Source of the DNA: Candidatus Bilophila faecipullorum
GTDB taxonomy: Bacteria > Desulfobacterota > Desulfovibrionia > Desulfovibrionales > Desulfovibrionaceae
Direction of reading: 5' to 3'
Length of the DNA stretch: 64,000 nucleotides
NCBI GenBank assembly: GCA_944326695.1
Contig: CALVEZ010000019.1
Span: 1-64,000 of the forward strand
Made by a program: the position numbers and the translations under genes. Every line of letters begins with the position of its first letter. Position 1 is the stretch's first letter. The notes under the pieces were generated by a model. It made no database searches, was not told the DNA's origin, and saw nothing but the letters and a program-made list of their open reading frames with translations. Below are positions 8,552-18,105 of this stretch, one piece after another.

Positions 8552-8969
8552 ACTCACCTCATCTTTGATGCCACAAGGAGCGGCCTTCACGCCGCTTCAT
8601 CACCGTTTCCAGTCCCGGGCGCTTTCCGGCACAGGCCGAAGCGCCCCACCTCGCCGCGTCATGTCGGCGTCTATATTTATGCAAGGAGCATACCGAGACG
8701 GCGGCACAAAGGACGGCCACCTCACAAGCCATCATGGAAGGAGCGAATGACAGATTGCGGCCAGAACTCCGCATTCAATCGGGCCTGTTTATGAAGGAGG
8801 CGCATGGCAGGCCGCCACAGCCGATATACGAAAAAGGCGTCCAGCCGCCATCAAGAGGAAGGCTTCAGCTAGCGAACGTCCGGCTGTCGGCTGCCCAAGC
8901 ACAAGGGCGTCTCATCCTGCGCCAGAAGACGACCTTCCCGAGCAACATGCCGTCAGGCCGGAACCGTGC
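8552..8969. other. Gene-free gap between secA and the DUF4139 gene
   Basis: About 420 bp without a gene. A small inverted repeat TATGC-N5-GCATA (8678-8692) lies upstream of the DUF4139 gene and could be part of its control region. An 85-codon plus-strand frame (8734-8991) has no family features. Confidence 0.5.
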
Positions 8970-9006
8970 AAAAAAGGGAAAGGGCCCGTAAAACAGGCCC
9001 TTCCCC
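8970..9006 (-). terminator. secA terminator
   Basis: The hairpin GGGAAAGGGCC / GGCCCTTCCC lies just past the secA stop. On the minus strand it is followed by T6 (the A-run at 8970-8975). Confidence 0.85.
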
Positions 9007-9015
9007 ATCAAGCGT

Positions 9016-11577
9016 CTAGCGGTCGTTCGCGCCGCAGCACTTCTTGTATTTCTTGCCGCTCCCGCAAGGGCAGGGATCATTGCGGCCGGGCTTGTTCTCG
9101 GCCCGGGCCTGTCCCGGAGTGCCGACATCCTCGGGCTCGCTGGAATAGGCAAGCTGCTGCGGGGGCTCCTTGTGCTGGAACATGGGCTCTACCGGGGCGG
9201 GCGCCGTAACTTCTTCCTCGGCCTCTGCCTCGGCGGGACGCTGCTCCACCCGCACCCGGGTCAAGGCGCGGAACGCCCCCTCGCGGATGTGGATGAGCAG
9301 TTCCTGAAACATATTGAAGCCTTCACGCTTGTATTCGAGCTTGGGATCGCGCTGGCCGTACCCGCGCAAGCCGATGCCGTCGCGCAGGAAATCCATGTTG
9401 CGCAGATGTTCCTTCCAGCCCCGGTCCAGTTCCTCCAGCAGGAAGTAGCGCAACAGATCGCCGTAAAGCGGCCCCGCCTCCTCCTTGAGCTGGTTGAGGA
9501 TGGACTGCACCAGTTCCTGCGCCTCCTCGCGCGTGGGCAGAGGGGCATCAGCGGGGAGCACGCGGTCGATGTTCATGACATCGGACAGCCGCGCCCGCAC
9601 CGGCTTTTCCTCTTCAGGATCGCGGGCCGCGCGCGAGATTTCCACCGAGGCGTAAATGTCGTCGAGCAGGTCCGTCATGTACTCGTTGAGGATGGGATCA
9701 AGATCGGGCTCGCGCATGAGATCGCGGCGCAGGGAATAGATGACGGTACGCTGCTGGTTCATGACGTTGTCGTAGTCGAGCAGCGTCTTGCGGATTTCAA
9801 AGTGATGGCCTTCCACGCGCTTCTGGGCGTTTTCGATGGCCCGGGAAACCATGTTGTTCTCGATGGGCTCGCCTTCCTGCATCCCCAGCTTCTGCATCAG
9901 CCCGGAAAGGCGGTCCGAACCGAAGAGACGCATCAGGTCGTCTTCGAGCGAGAGGTAGAAGCGCGAGGAGCCGGGGTCGCCCTGACGCCCGGAACGGCCG
10001 CGCAACTGGTTGTCGATGCGGCGGCTTTCGTGGCGTTCGGTGCCGAGGATGTGCAGGCCGCCGAGGTCGATGACGCCTTCACCGAGCTTGATGTCCGTGC
10101 CGCGGCCCGCCATGTTGGTGGCGATGGTCACCTTGCCCGCCTGTCCGGCCTGCGCGACGATTTCCGCTTCCTGCATGTGATGCTTGGCGTTGAGCACGTT
10201 GTGCGGCACGCCCGCGCGCATCAAAAGCTGCGAAATAAGTTCAGAAGTCTCGATGGAAATGGTGCCCACCAGCACGGGCTGGCCGGTCTTGTGCAGTTCC
10301 TTGATCGCCTCGACAATGGCCTGCATCTTTTCGCGGCGGGTGCGGTAGATGAGGTCGGGCATGTCCTTGCGGATCATGGGCCGGTTCGAGGGGATGGTGC
10401 TCACCTCAAGGCCGTAGATTTGGGCGAATTCCACCGCTTCCGTATCCGCGGTGCCGGTCATGCCCGCCAGCTTGTCGTACATGCGGAAGTAGTTCTGGAA
10501 GGTGATGCTCGCAAGCGTCTGGTTCTCCGCCGCGACGGTGACGTGCTCCTTGGCTTCGAGGGCCTGATGCAGCCCGTCGCTGAAACGGCGCCCTTCCATG
10601 GTGCGGCCCGTGAACTCGTCGACGATGACCACCTGATCGCCCTTGACGATGTAGTCCACGTCGCGCCGGAACACGGTATGGGCCTTCAGGGACTGCAAGA
10701 CGTGGTGCTGCGCCGTGATGTTGGCGGTATCGTAGAGGTTGTCGATGCCGAGCAGTTCCTCGACGCGCTGCGCCCCCTCGTCGGTGAGCGAGGCGGTCTT
10801 GGCTTTCTCGTCCACGGTGTAGTGGCGTTCCTTCTCAAGCTGACAGACGACCTCGTCCACCTTCTGGTACAGATCGGTGGATTCGTCGGAGGCGCCGGAG
10901 ATGATGAGCGGCGTGCGGGCTTCGTCGATGAGGATGGAGTCCACTTCGTCGACAATGGCGTAATGATGGCCGCGCTGCACAAGCTGCTCGGCGTAAAATT
11001 TCATGTTGTCACGCAGATAGTCAAAGCCGAACTCGTTGTTCGTGCCGTAGGTGATATCCGCGGCATAGGCCGCCTTGCGCTGCTCGTCGCTAAGGCCCGC
11101 CACAATGATGCCGACGCTGAGGCCGAGGAAGGTGTAAAGCTGCCCCATCCATTCGGCGTCGCGCTTGGCGAGGTAGTCGTTGACCGTCACCACATGCACG
11201 CCCTTGCCTTCCAGCGCGTTGAGCACCACGGCCAGCGTCGCCACAAGGGTCTTGCCTTCGCCGGTCTTCATTTCCGCGATCTTGCCCTTGTGCAGGGCCA
11301 TCGCGCCAAGAAGCTGCACGTCGAAATGCCGCATCCCGAGGACGCGGCGGCTGGCCTCACGGACCAGCGCGAAAACCTCCGGCAGGACGGCGTCGAGGTC
11401 CTTCTCGCCGGACTGCACCTGTTCGCGGTACACGGACAGGCGCTGCGGGAGTTCCTCGTCCGCAAGGGCCTGCATTTCCGGCTCAAGCGCGTTGATTTTT
11501 GCCACCTGGGGCCGGAGCTTTTTCAAAAATCGTTCGTTTTTACTGCCGAATATCTTGCGTACAAGGAAACCTATCAT
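9016..11577 (-). CDS. secA: Preprotein translocase ATPase SecA
   Basis: SecA drives Sec-dependent protein export through SecYEG. The 853-residue protein has Walker A ([14 protein letters not shown]), the [19 protein letters not shown] helicase region, preprotein cross-linking and second nucleotide-binding domains ([22 protein letters not shown]). It ends with the zinc-binding SEC-C tail [13 protein letters not shown]. The start [21 protein letters not shown] at 11577 matches the family N-terminus and is preceded by GGGAG. The frame is open for 25 more codons but those lie in the promoter region. It is transcribed alone, from a good sigma-70 promoter at 11624-11652. Confidence 0.98.
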   Translation of the reverse strand: MIGFLVRKIFGSKNERFLKKLRPQVAKINALEPEMQALADEELPQRLSVYREQVQSGEKDLDAVLPEVFALVREASRRVLGMRHFDVQLLGAMALHKGKIAEMKTGEGKTLVATLAVVLNALEGKGVHVVTVNDYLAKRDAEWMGQLYTFLGLSVGIIVAGLSDEQRKAAYAADITYGTNNEFGFDYLRDNMKFYAEQLVQRGHHYAIVDEVDSILIDEARTPLIISGASDESTDLYQKVDEVVCQLEKERHYTVDEKAKTASLTDEGAQRVEELLGIDNLYDTANITAQHHVLQSLKAHTVFRRDVDYIVKGDQVVIVDEFTGRTMEGRRFSDGLHQALEAKEHVTVAAENQTLASITFQNYFRMYDKLAGMTGTADTEAVEFAQIYGLEVSTIPSNRPMIRKDMPDLIYRTRREKMQAIVEAIKELHKTGQPVLVGTISIETSELISQLLMRAGVPHNVLNAKHHMQEAEIVAQAGQAGKVTIATNMAGRGTDIKLGEGVIDLGGLHILGTERHESRRIDNQLRGRSGRQGDPGSSRFYLSLEDDLMRLFGSDRLSGLMQKLGMQEGEPIENNMVSRAIENAQKRVEGHHFEIRKTLLDYDNVMNQQRTVIYSLRRDLMREPDLDPILNEYMTDLLDDIYASVEISRAARDPEEEKPVRARLSDVMNIDRVLPADAPLPTREEAQELVQSILNQLKEEAGPLYGDLLRYFLLEELDRGWKEHLRNMDFLRDGIGLRGYGQRDPKLEYKREGFNMFQELLIHIREGAFRALTRVRVEQRPAEAEAEEEVTAPAPVEPMFQHKEPPQQLAYSSEPEDVGTPGQARAENKPGRNDPCPCGSGKKYKKCCGANDR

Positions 11578-11623
11578 GAAAACTCCCAAAAAAGAGGATG
11601 CACGGCGGCGGCCGTATCCCCCA

Positions 11624-11652
11624 TTAATAAGACATGCCGCATCGATTGGCAA
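11624..11652 (-). promoter_or_regulatory. Predicted sigma-70 promoter of secA
   Basis: On the minus strand TTGCCA and TATTAA are separated by exactly 17 bases, and the start codon is about 50 bases further on. Confidence 0.65.
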
Positions 11653-12321
11653 ATGACGGGAGGCCGATTTCCCTTAGAACTCAAAAAGAAGACGCGCTTT
11701 TCCACGAACGCGACCTCTCCGGCCCACCGGAACGCAAGGCCCGCTCCACACGGCTCGACGAGGTACGGCCTATCGGCCCTTCAGCTTCCGGCGCACGGCG
11801 GGCGAAGTACGGGGCGCGGCGACGCGGAGCCCGGGGCACGGCTTCCTCAGCCCTTCAGATGACGGTTGCCGCTTGTCCCTGTTTCCGCAGGCCCCGGCCT
11901 GCTCAGTCCTTAAGAAGACGCACGCCGCACAGCCCCCTTTCTTCAAGGACGGCGGGACACGGGAAAGCAAAACGGAGAAAGTCATTCCAACGGTGCGCCG
12001 TACCTTTTCCGCCCTTTTTCCCTTGCCCTCGGAAACACCCTGCGGAGAGGTCCGAGACAGCCTACCCCACTTTTCCCGCTTGCCGTTGGAAACAGGGGTT
12101 CCGCGCGGAGGATGCCTACACGTGGGCCGCGCCTGAGCCCAGCCCGCATGAATGTGCCGTTCGCGAAACGCCGTTTTTTCCAAGAGCAAGGCGCAAGGAG
12201 AAAAGGACGACGAAAGCGGCACTCCGTCGAGATGCTCTTGTTCCCTTGCCACGCGCTTCATTGGCCCCGCCCTTCATTGGAAAAGGGCGGCTTTGCGGCA
12301 AACGGTTGAAGGCGTCCGAGC
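11653..12321. other. Gene-free gap between hypE and secA
   Basis: About 670 bp. Overlapping frames occur on both strands (up to 363 codons) but are low-complexity, without a family signature or ribosome-binding site. Two inverted repeats are visible: CAAGAGCA / TGCTCTTG (12181-12188 with 12233-12240) and CCGCCCTT / AAGGGCGG (12267-12274 with 12283-12290). The second is a plausible but T-less transcript end for hypE. Confidence 0.5.
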
Positions 12322-13338
12322 CTAACAAATCCGGGGCAACTGATCGCCCTCCAGCATGGAAAGGAGCCGCTTGCCCCCGATGGGCGTTTGCAGCACCACC
12401 TGACCGGGCCGGGCAGGGGGCGCGGCTTCGAGTACGGTCCCGATGCGGGCGGCCTCGCGGCCCTGCGGTTCGTCGCGCAGCACGGCAAGAGCGGCCTCGG
12501 CCCTGGCCTCGGGCACGAAACAGAGGAGTTTGCCCTCGTTGGCGAGATAGAGGGGATCAAGGCCGAGCACATCGCAGCCGGAACGCACCGCCTCGTGGAC
12601 GGGGATCGCCTCTTCCTCTACGGCGCAGACGACCCCGGACTGCCCGGCGATCTCGTTCAGGGTGGTGGCGAGCCCGCCGCGCGTGGGATCGCGCAGGACG
12701 TGGATGTCCCCCACTTCAAGCATAAGGCGTTCCACCATGCGGTTGAGCGCGGCGCTGTCGCTCTCAACGCCCTGAAGGAAGGAGAGATTCTCCCGCTGGC
12801 CCAGCACGGCCAGCCCGTGATCGCCCACGGCCCCGCTGACGAGGATGGCGTCGCCGGGCCGGGCGCGGCTGCCGGAAGGCGAGGGATCGGCCAAAATGTC
12901 CCCCACGCCCGCCGTGGTGATGAAAAGCTTGTCGCAGGCCCCGCGCGGCACGACCTTGGTGTCGCCGGAAACGATGAGCACCCCGGCGTTGCGGGCGGCC
13001 TCGGCCATGCTTTCAACTACCCGCCGCAGCAGATCAAGATCAAGCCCCTCCTCAAGGATAAAACCGCAGGTCAGATAGCGGGGCCGGGCGCCGAGCATGG
13101 CCACGTCGTTGACCGTGCCGTGCACGGCCAGCGTGCCGATGTTGCCGCCGGGGAAAAAGAGCGGGGTGACGGTGTAGCCGTCCGTGCTCATGGCGACGGG
13201 GCCGGAAAGCTCCAGCCGGGCGGCGTCGTCAAGCGTCCGCAGGATGGGGTTGTCGAAATGCTCCAGAAAAAGCTCGTTGATAAGGCGCTGGGAAGCCCTG
13301 CCGCCGCTGCCGCAATCCAGAAGAAGCGTTTTGGTCAT
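12322..13338 (-). CDS. hypE: Hydrogenase maturation protein HypE
   Basis: HypE dehydrates the carbamoyl group on its own C-terminal Cys to a thiocyanate, the CN donor for the NiFe-hydrogenase active site, working with HypF and the HypCD complex. The 338-residue protein belongs to the PurM-like ATPase fold: LDCGSGGRASQRLINELF near the start, then AMSTDGYTVTPLFFPGGNIGTLAVHGTVNDVA, then the DPTRGGLATTLNEIA glycine-rich segment. It ends in PRIC with the essential terminal Cys. No other hyp gene is in the window. The gene lies 15 bp from the end of the MFS exporter gene on the same strand, so the two could be co-transcribed, though they have no obvious functional link. Confidence 0.96.
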   Translation of the reverse strand: MTKTLLLDCGSGGRASQRLINELFLEHFDNPILRTLDDAARLELSGPVAMSTDGYTVTPLFFPGGNIGTLAVHGTVNDVAMLGARPRYLTCGFILEEGLDLDLLRRVVESMAEAARNAGVLIVSGDTKVVPRGACDKLFITTAGVGDILADPSPSGSRARPGDAILVSGAVGDHGLAVLGQRENLSFLQGVESDSAALNRMVERLMLEVGDIHVLRDPTRGGLATTLNEIAGQSGVVCAVEEEAIPVHEAVRSGCDVLGLDPLYLANEGKLLCFVPEARAEAALAVLRDEPQGREAARIGTVLEAAPPARPGQVVLQTPIGGKRLLSMLEGDQLPRIC

Positions 13339-13353
13339 TGTCGTAACATACCG

Positions 13354-14817
13354 TTAGTGATGGTTCCACAGGTGAAGGAACCTGTGCGAAAGGCCCCGGA
13401 AACGGCCCCCCATCCTGCCGATGGAACAGAAGATGCCGAGCAGGTTGAGGATGCCGAAGAGGGTGAAGTTGACGTGCATGGCCTCCAGAAAGGCCGGGAT
13501 GTTGGTCGGACCGAGAGGCTCGTCCCCAAGAAAGACGTTCATGGTCAGGGAAATGACGACCATGCTCGACAGGGTGCCGAGCGTCCGCGCCGTACCCACG
13601 AGGCCGGACGCCTGCCCCATATGCGCCTGATCCACGCTGCTCATGATCGCGCTGGTGTTGGGCGAGGCGAAAAGGGCGATGCCCGCCCCGATCACAAGCT
13701 GCACCAGCGCCACGATCCACAGCGACGTCCCGGCCTCCACGCCCGAGCCGAGCAAAAGCCCCACGCCGCAGACCGCGATGCCGATGGTGGCGATGACGTC
13801 CGCGCCGTGGCGGTCGGCCATGCGCCCGCCCAAGGGAGAGACGAAAACCTGAATCGCGGGCTGCGCGGACAGCAAGAGCCCGGTTTCCAGCAGCGACAGC
13901 CCGTGTACGCCCTGCAGATAAAGGCTAAAATAGAACGTCACGCCGAAAATGGAACTATAATTGATGAAGGACGCCAGCGTGCTCAGGGCAAAGGCCCGGT
14001 TACGGACCAGAAAGGCCACGTCGAGGATGGGATGGGGCGAGCGCCGCTCCGCCCACAGGAAGAGGAGAAGGCAGGCGATGCCCCCGGCGAAGAGCATGAG
14101 GGCCCACGCGCCCTCAAGCAGCCAGATGGCGCCGATGGACATGAGGCTCACGGCCAGCGTGTAGGAAAGGCTGCCCTTCCAGTCGAAGGGATCATCGGGC
14201 GCGTCCTTCCAGTCACAACGCACCGTACAGTACATGAGCAGCCACGCGATGATCCCGATGGGCACCACGCTGAAAAAGAGGAATTGCCAACCGAGCGCGG
14301 TCCCGAGCAGGCCCGACAACCCCGGCCCAAGCGAAAGCCCGGTATAGACGCCGATGGAAGTCAGGCCGAGCACGCGCCCAAGCTGCTCGGGCGGCGCGCA
14401 ACTCACGAGAATGGACAGCGCGCAGGTGTTCATCATGGCCGTGCCCATCGCCTGCACAAAACGGCAGAGCAGGAAGAGCCAGATGTCCGGCACGAAGGGC
14501 AGCAGGGCCGACATGACCACGAAGAGCATGAGCCCCGTCAAAAAGAGGCGTTTCCTGCCGATCATGTCTCCCACCCGGCCCGACACCAGATGGAAGATGG
14601 CCAGCGACAGCGTGTAGGCCGCGTTGATGAGGCTCAATTGCATGGCGCTCGCGTGCAGGTCCCGGCCTATGGCGGGCAGGAGCGGCCCCGCGCCGGAAAG
14701 CATGAACGGCAGCATGAACTGAGCGGCCGCGACGGAGATGATGACGGTCCGCAGCGAAACCGCCGGGCGTTGCGCTGAACACGTCGTATCCGTTTGTTGC
14801 GTTTCCATGAGAATCAT
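13354..14817 (-). CDS. MFS transporter, DHA2-like multidrug exporter
   Basis: A 487-residue integral membrane protein with about 14 hydrophobic segments, typical of the drug:H+ antiporter-2 (EmrB/QacA-like) branch. The first half carries the MFS motif GRVGDMIGRKRLFLTG after helix 2 and the antiporter-type segment LTSIGVYTGLSLGPGLSGLLG in helix 5. The substrate is unknown. AAGGG stands 7 bases before the ATG at 14817; a second ATG three codons later is an alternative. The stop is 15 bp upstream of hypE on the same strand. Confidence 0.87.
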   Translation of the reverse strand: MILMETQQTDTTCSAQRPAVSLRTVIISVAAAQFMLPFMLSGAGPLLPAIGRDLHASAMQLSLINAAYTLSLAIFHLVSGRVGDMIGRKRLFLTGLMLFVVMSALLPFVPDIWLFLLCRFVQAMGTAMMNTCALSILVSCAPPEQLGRVLGLTSIGVYTGLSLGPGLSGLLGTALGWQFLFFSVVPIGIIAWLLMYCTVRCDWKDAPDDPFDWKGSLSYTLAVSLMSIGAIWLLEGAWALMLFAGGIACLLLFLWAERRSPHPILDVAFLVRNRAFALSTLASFINYSSIFGVTFYFSLYLQGVHGLSLLETGLLLSAQPAIQVFVSPLGGRMADRHGADVIATIGIAVCGVGLLLGSGVEAGTSLWIVALVQLVIGAGIALFASPNTSAIMSSVDQAHMGQASGLVGTARTLGTLSSMVVISLTMNVFLGDEPLGPTNIPAFLEAMHVNFTLFGILNLLGIFCSIGRMGGRFRGLSHRFLHLWNHH

Positions 14818-14865
14818 CTACGTACCCTTGCGGCAGCGGTCAATCCCGCACTGTTTGCTCAATCA

Positions 14866-14891
14866 CCCGGGAGGAAAAAGTTTTTTCCCGG
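14866..14891 (-). terminator. Possible terminator between the GNAT and MFS genes
   Basis: An inverted repeat CCGGGAGGAAAAA / TTTTTTCCCGG lies between the stop of the GNAT gene and the MFS start. The T/A run is inside the stem rather than after it, so the function is uncertain. Confidence 0.35.
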
Positions 14892-14925
14892 CCGCTTACC
14901 GCCCCTTTTCTCAAGCTGGCCTGCT

Positions 14926-15423
14926 TCAAGCCGATTCCTTCAGATCACGTTCCATAAAACAGACCACGAAAGGCAGATGGGGAAAGGTCCGCGTCCCGAC
15001 CCGCACGAAGGACGCCTGCTCGTACCAGCGCACGAGGGCGCGGTTTTCATACATGACCCCGATGGAAAGCCGCTCCCCTCCGGCCCGCCGCGCCGCCTGC
15101 GCGCAGTGCTCGACCAGAGCCCGGCCAAGGCCGCGTCTGCGGGCGTGAGGCAACACGGCCAGCTTTTCAAGATAGAAAAGCGCCCCGTCCTTGCGCTTGA
15201 GCGCGGCCACGCCCGCAAGCTCTCCGCCTTCGAACGCGCCGTAAAAAATCGTCCCCGCCGCCGCTTCCTCGAACAAGGCCCCGTCGCGCAAAAACGCGCC
15301 GTTTGTGGGGCAGTTCTCTTCCGTGAGCCCGAACGCCTCCGCCACCGTCCCAAAGGCGGCCCGGATGACATCTCCCGCCGCCGGAAGCTCGGAACGCTCC
15401 AACCGCCTGATGTAAACCGTCAT
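14926..15423 (-). CDS. GNAT-family N-acetyltransferase
   Basis: A 165-residue single-domain GNAT protein. The acetyl-CoA binding motif A is clear: FYLEKLAVLPHARRRGLGRALVEHC with the R/Q-x-x-G-x-G/A loop. It is followed by the NRALVRWYEQASFVRVG motif-B helix and a C-terminal strand. GNAT enzymes transfer acetyl from acetyl-CoA to amines; the acceptor is not predictable here. The start at 15423 is chosen because GGAGGGG lies directly upstream and the fold's first strand (VYIRRLERSELP) begins there; the open frame continues upstream without domain content. It is probably a single gene. Confidence 0.85.
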   Translation of the reverse strand: MTVYIRRLERSELPAAGDVIRAAFGTVAEAFGLTEENCPTNGAFLRDGALFEEAAAGTIFYGAFEGGELAGVAALKRKDGALFYLEKLAVLPHARRRGLGRALVEHCAQAARRAGGERLSIGVMYENRALVRWYEQASFVRVGTRTFPHLPFVVCFMERDLKESA

Positions 15424-15591
15424 CGTTCCCCTCCCAAGGCCGGGCCCTTCCCGGCGTCGTGACGGACGCCGCCGCCCTTTCTCTCCGGCCGCGCCCTCAA
15501 GGATGAAGAGTGCGGGCAAGTCCTTTTCTCCAGAAACGTATCCGTCGGGCAAGCCGCTTGGGGCCGACCCGCCCGCGCCTCTGGAAGCCCC

Positions 15592-16368
15592 TCATTCCAC
15601 CGCTGTCAGTTCCATGTCTCCCCAGACACCCACCGCGCCCCGGCACTGGGCATAAATGCCCGTGAGCCCGTGCCGGGTGTAGCGTTTGGCCTCCTCCACC
15701 ACACGCCGCACGTCCTGCGGGCCCTGCAAACGGTTGCAGAAGGCAGTGGCGAGCGCGTCCGCCAGCGCGCCGTCGGGCGAGCGAACGAGCACGAGTTCGC
15801 CCTGCCCGAAGCTCAGGGAATGCCCGATGGTGGCGGACGAGGCGCACAGGGCCAGCGGACAGGCGGAGGCGGCCACGCGAAGCCCGATGACCACGCCGGA
15901 CTCGGGATCGGGCAGCAGGCCCACCACCCGGTCGCGGCGGGAATACATGAAAATGTCGCCGCCGTTTTCGATGATCAGATCAGGGGACAGCGGCGCGAGC
16001 GTTTCCGCCGTCATCTGGGCGATGGCCCCGGCCACGGCTGCGAAAGGCCCCACGCCCGCCGTCGCCGCCGCAAGGGACATGCGCCGCACGATTTCCGGCG
16101 GGGTGCCCTCTCCGGGCAGAGGCACGGGGACGAGGCTGCACCGGAAATCGGGATGGAGGACGATCCACGCCTGCAAGTCGCCGCGCAGGGCCCGGACGCG
16201 GGCGGAAAGCACGTCGAAAAAGCCCTCCGGCAAGGGATCGACGGCGGTCACGCGCAAATCGGTTTCCTCAATCACAAGCTGGAAGCTGCGCTCCCCTTCG
16301 CGCGGCGCGCAGCGTTCCCGGTACCCCCGGCGCGGATCAAGGTGTATCCCTTTCACGATCAGGCCCAT
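15592..16368 (-). CDS. UPF0280 family protein (ApbE-like)
   Basis: A 258-residue protein of the UPF0280 family, distantly related to the FMN transferase ApbE. Recognisable parts are ERCAPREGERSFQLVIEETDLRV near the N-terminus, AGVGPFAAVAGAIAQMTAE, the family hallmark DLIIENGGDIFM, and SATIGHSLSFGQGE toward the C-terminus. The family is common in anaerobes and sulfate reducers; its reaction has not been firmly established. An in-frame TAA two codons before the ATG fixes the start at or after 16368. The AAAGG is immediately adjacent to the ATG, which is an unusually short spacing. Divergent from argF. Confidence 0.85.
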   Translation of the reverse strand: MGLIVKGIHLDPRRGYRERCAPREGERSFQLVIEETDLRVTAVDPLPEGFFDVLSARVRALRGDLQAWIVLHPDFRCSLVPVPLPGEGTPPEIVRRMSLAAATAGVGPFAAVAGAIAQMTAETLAPLSPDLIIENGGDIFMYSRRDRVVGLLPDPESGVVIGLRVAASACPLALCASSATIGHSLSFGQGELVLVRSPDGALADALATAFCNRLQGPQDVRRVVEEAKRYTRHGLTGIYAQCRGAVGVWGDMELTAVE

Positions 16369-16466
16369 CCTTTACATTTGGTGCGAATGATTCTAAAAAA
16401 ATGTTTTCCCAAAGTCGATTTCCCGCCCGGCGGGATTTTTTCAACGCGTCCATACAGGAGAAGACT

Positions 16467-17369
16467 ATGCCCAAGCATTTCATGAGAATCCGCGACCTCG
16501 GCCACAGCGGGGCGTGGGAAATCATCCGCCGCGCCAAGGAAATGAAAGAGACGAACTATCGCGGACACTGCATGGACGGCAAGATCGCGGCCCTCATTTT
16601 CGAAAAAGCCTCCACGCGCACCCGCGTTTCCTTTGACGTGGCCGTCCGTCAGCTTGGCGGCACCACCATCTTCATGACCCCCAACGAAAGCCAGCTCGGA
16701 CGCTCCGAGCCCCTGCGCGACACTGCCCGCGTCCTTTCCCGCTATGTGGACTGCATGATCGTGCGCACCTTCGGGCAGGTCAAGCTGGACGAACTGGCCG
16801 AGTACGGCTCCATCCCGGTGGTCAACGCCCTCACCGACGAAGGGCACCCCTGCCAGCTCATGGCCGATCTGCTGACCATCTATGAGCGTACCCCGGACTT
16901 CTCCAAGGTCACGGTGACGTGGGTGGGCGATGGCAACAACATGGCCAACTCGTGGATCGAGGCCGCCATGTACTTCCCCTTCCAGCTCAACATGGCCATC
17001 GCCCCCGGCTACGAGCCCGACCAGCAGCTTTTGTCTCTCGCCCTCCAGTCCGGAGCCAAAATCTTCCTTACCCACGATCCCAAGGTGGCTGCGGACGGCG
17101 CAAACTACATCTATGCCGACGTCTGGGCCTCGATGGGGCAGGAAAGCGAACAGAAGAAGCGCGAGGAGGCCTTCAAGGGCTTCTGCGTGGACAGCGAACT
17201 CATGTCCCTCGCCGCGCCCGGCGTCAAGTTCCTGCATTGCCTGCCCGCGCACCGGGGCGAGGAAGTGACCGACGAGGTCATGGAAAGCGAAGCCTCCATC
17301 GTCTGGGACGAGGCCGAAAACCGCCTGCACGCCCAGAAAGCCATTCTGGAATGGGTCTTCTCCGAATAA
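16467..17369 (+). CDS. argF: Ornithine carbamoyltransferase
   Basis: ArgF makes citrulline from ornithine and carbamoyl phosphate in arginine synthesis. The 300-residue protein carries the carbamoyl-phosphate motif STRTR (residues 49-53), a GHPCQLMADLLT segment, and the ornithine-site HCLPAHRGEE near the C-terminus. The start at 16467 follows CAGGAG with 7 bases spacing; an upstream in-frame ATG (16401) has no ribosome-binding site. A C-terminal segment VWDEAENRLHAQKAILEWVF is as expected for the family. No other arg gene is nearby. A perfect 11-bp palindrome follows at 17389. Confidence 0.97.
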   Translation: MPKHFMRIRDLGHSGAWEIIRRAKEMKETNYRGHCMDGKIAALIFEKASTRTRVSFDVAVRQLGGTTIFMTPNESQLGRSEPLRDTARVLSRYVDCMIVRTFGQVKLDELAEYGSIPVVNALTDEGHPCQLMADLLTIYERTPDFSKVTVTWVGDGNNMANSWIEAAMYFPFQLNMAIAPGYEPDQQLLSLALQSGAKIFLTHDPKVAADGANYIYADVWASMGQESEQKKREEAFKGFCVDSELMSLAAPGVKFLHCLPAHRGEEVTDEVMESEASIVWDEAENRLHAQKAILEWVFSE

Positions 17370-17388
17370 AAACGGGGCCGTTTCCCCG

Positions 17389-17411
17389 GCGGGCCGGATC
17401 ATCCGGCCCGC
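17389..17411. repeat. Perfect palindrome downstream of argF
   Basis: GCGGGCCGGAT and ATCCGGCCCGC flank a single base. There is no T tract, so it may act as an RNA-stabilising hairpin or a Rho-type end rather than an intrinsic terminator. Confidence 0.6.
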
Positions 17412-17472
17412 TGCGGGCGGTCCTGCCCAGGCCGTGTTTCCGCCCCTTGCGGCCTGAGGAAAGGAACTTTCT

Positions 17473-18105
17473 ATGACGTCATCCGCCGACGCCCCCGCCG
17501 AGAAGGAACCTCCCAACCCGCGCGTCCTCATCCTCTCGTGCAGCCCGCACACGGGCGGGACGACTGATGCCGTCGCCCGGGTTCTTGAGCAAACCCTTTC
17601 GGCCCACGGTGGGCTTGCCGAAACCATCCGGCTGCGGGACCATGACGTCCGCCCCTGCATCGGCTGCGGCTTCTGTTCCGATCATCCCGGTACCTGCGTC
17701 TTTGACGACGAGGCGGCCCGGCTCTTTCAACGGCTCGACGCGGCCCACACGCTCATCGTCGCCGCCCCCGTCTATTTCTATGGCCCCCCCGCCGCCCTGA
17801 AGGGTTTCATCGACCGCGCCCAAAGCCGCTGGGCCTTGCGCGAGAGCGGCCGTGCCCCCGCCCGGCCACGCCGTCCGGCCCGGGCCGTCCTTTGTGCGGC
17901 CCGCACTAACGGCGAACGGCTCTTTGAAGCCAGCCTGCTTATTCTGCGCTGCTTTCTCGACACGCTGGGTTTCGATATGCGCGATCCTCTGCTCCTGCGG
18001 GGGGCGGAGCGGCCCGCCGACATCCTGCATCCCCCGGCCCTCGCCCGCATCGAAGCCATGGGCTGTGAAGCCGCCGGGGAAGGCCTCCGTTTGCGTCATG
18101 AATGA
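17473..18105 (+). CDS. Flavodoxin-fold NAD(P)H-dependent FMN reductase-like protein
   Basis: A 210-residue protein with the flavodoxin-like FMN-binding P-loop VLILSCSPHTGGTTDAVA (near residue 20) and the family Cys-rich segment CIGCGFCSDHPGTCVFDD. That segment is also seen in iron-sulfur flavoproteins and multimeric flavodoxin WrbA-like NADPH-dependent reductases. APVYFYGPPAALKGFIDRAQ follows. The Cys spacing C-x2-C-x2-C-x6-C could hold a 4Fe-4S cluster as in iron-sulfur flavoproteins, which is an inference. AAAGGA lies upstream of the start. Its stop overlaps the comF start by 8 bases, so the two are translationally coupled. Confidence 0.82.
   Translation: MTSSADAPAEKEPPNPRVLILSCSPHTGGTTDAVARVLEQTLSAHGGLAETIRLRDHDVRPCIGCGFCSDHPGTCVFDDEAARLFQRLDAAHTLIVAAPVYFYGPPAALKGFIDRAQSRWALRESGRAPARPRRPARAVLCAARTNGERLFEASLLILRCFLDTLGFDMRDPLLLRGAERPADILHPPALARIEAMGCEAAGEGLRLRHE

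Noticed and set aside
11634-12725. 363-codon open frame between secA and hypE
   Set aside because: Low-complexity composition, runs antisense into hypE, and has no start signal. Competing frames on the other strand look the same.
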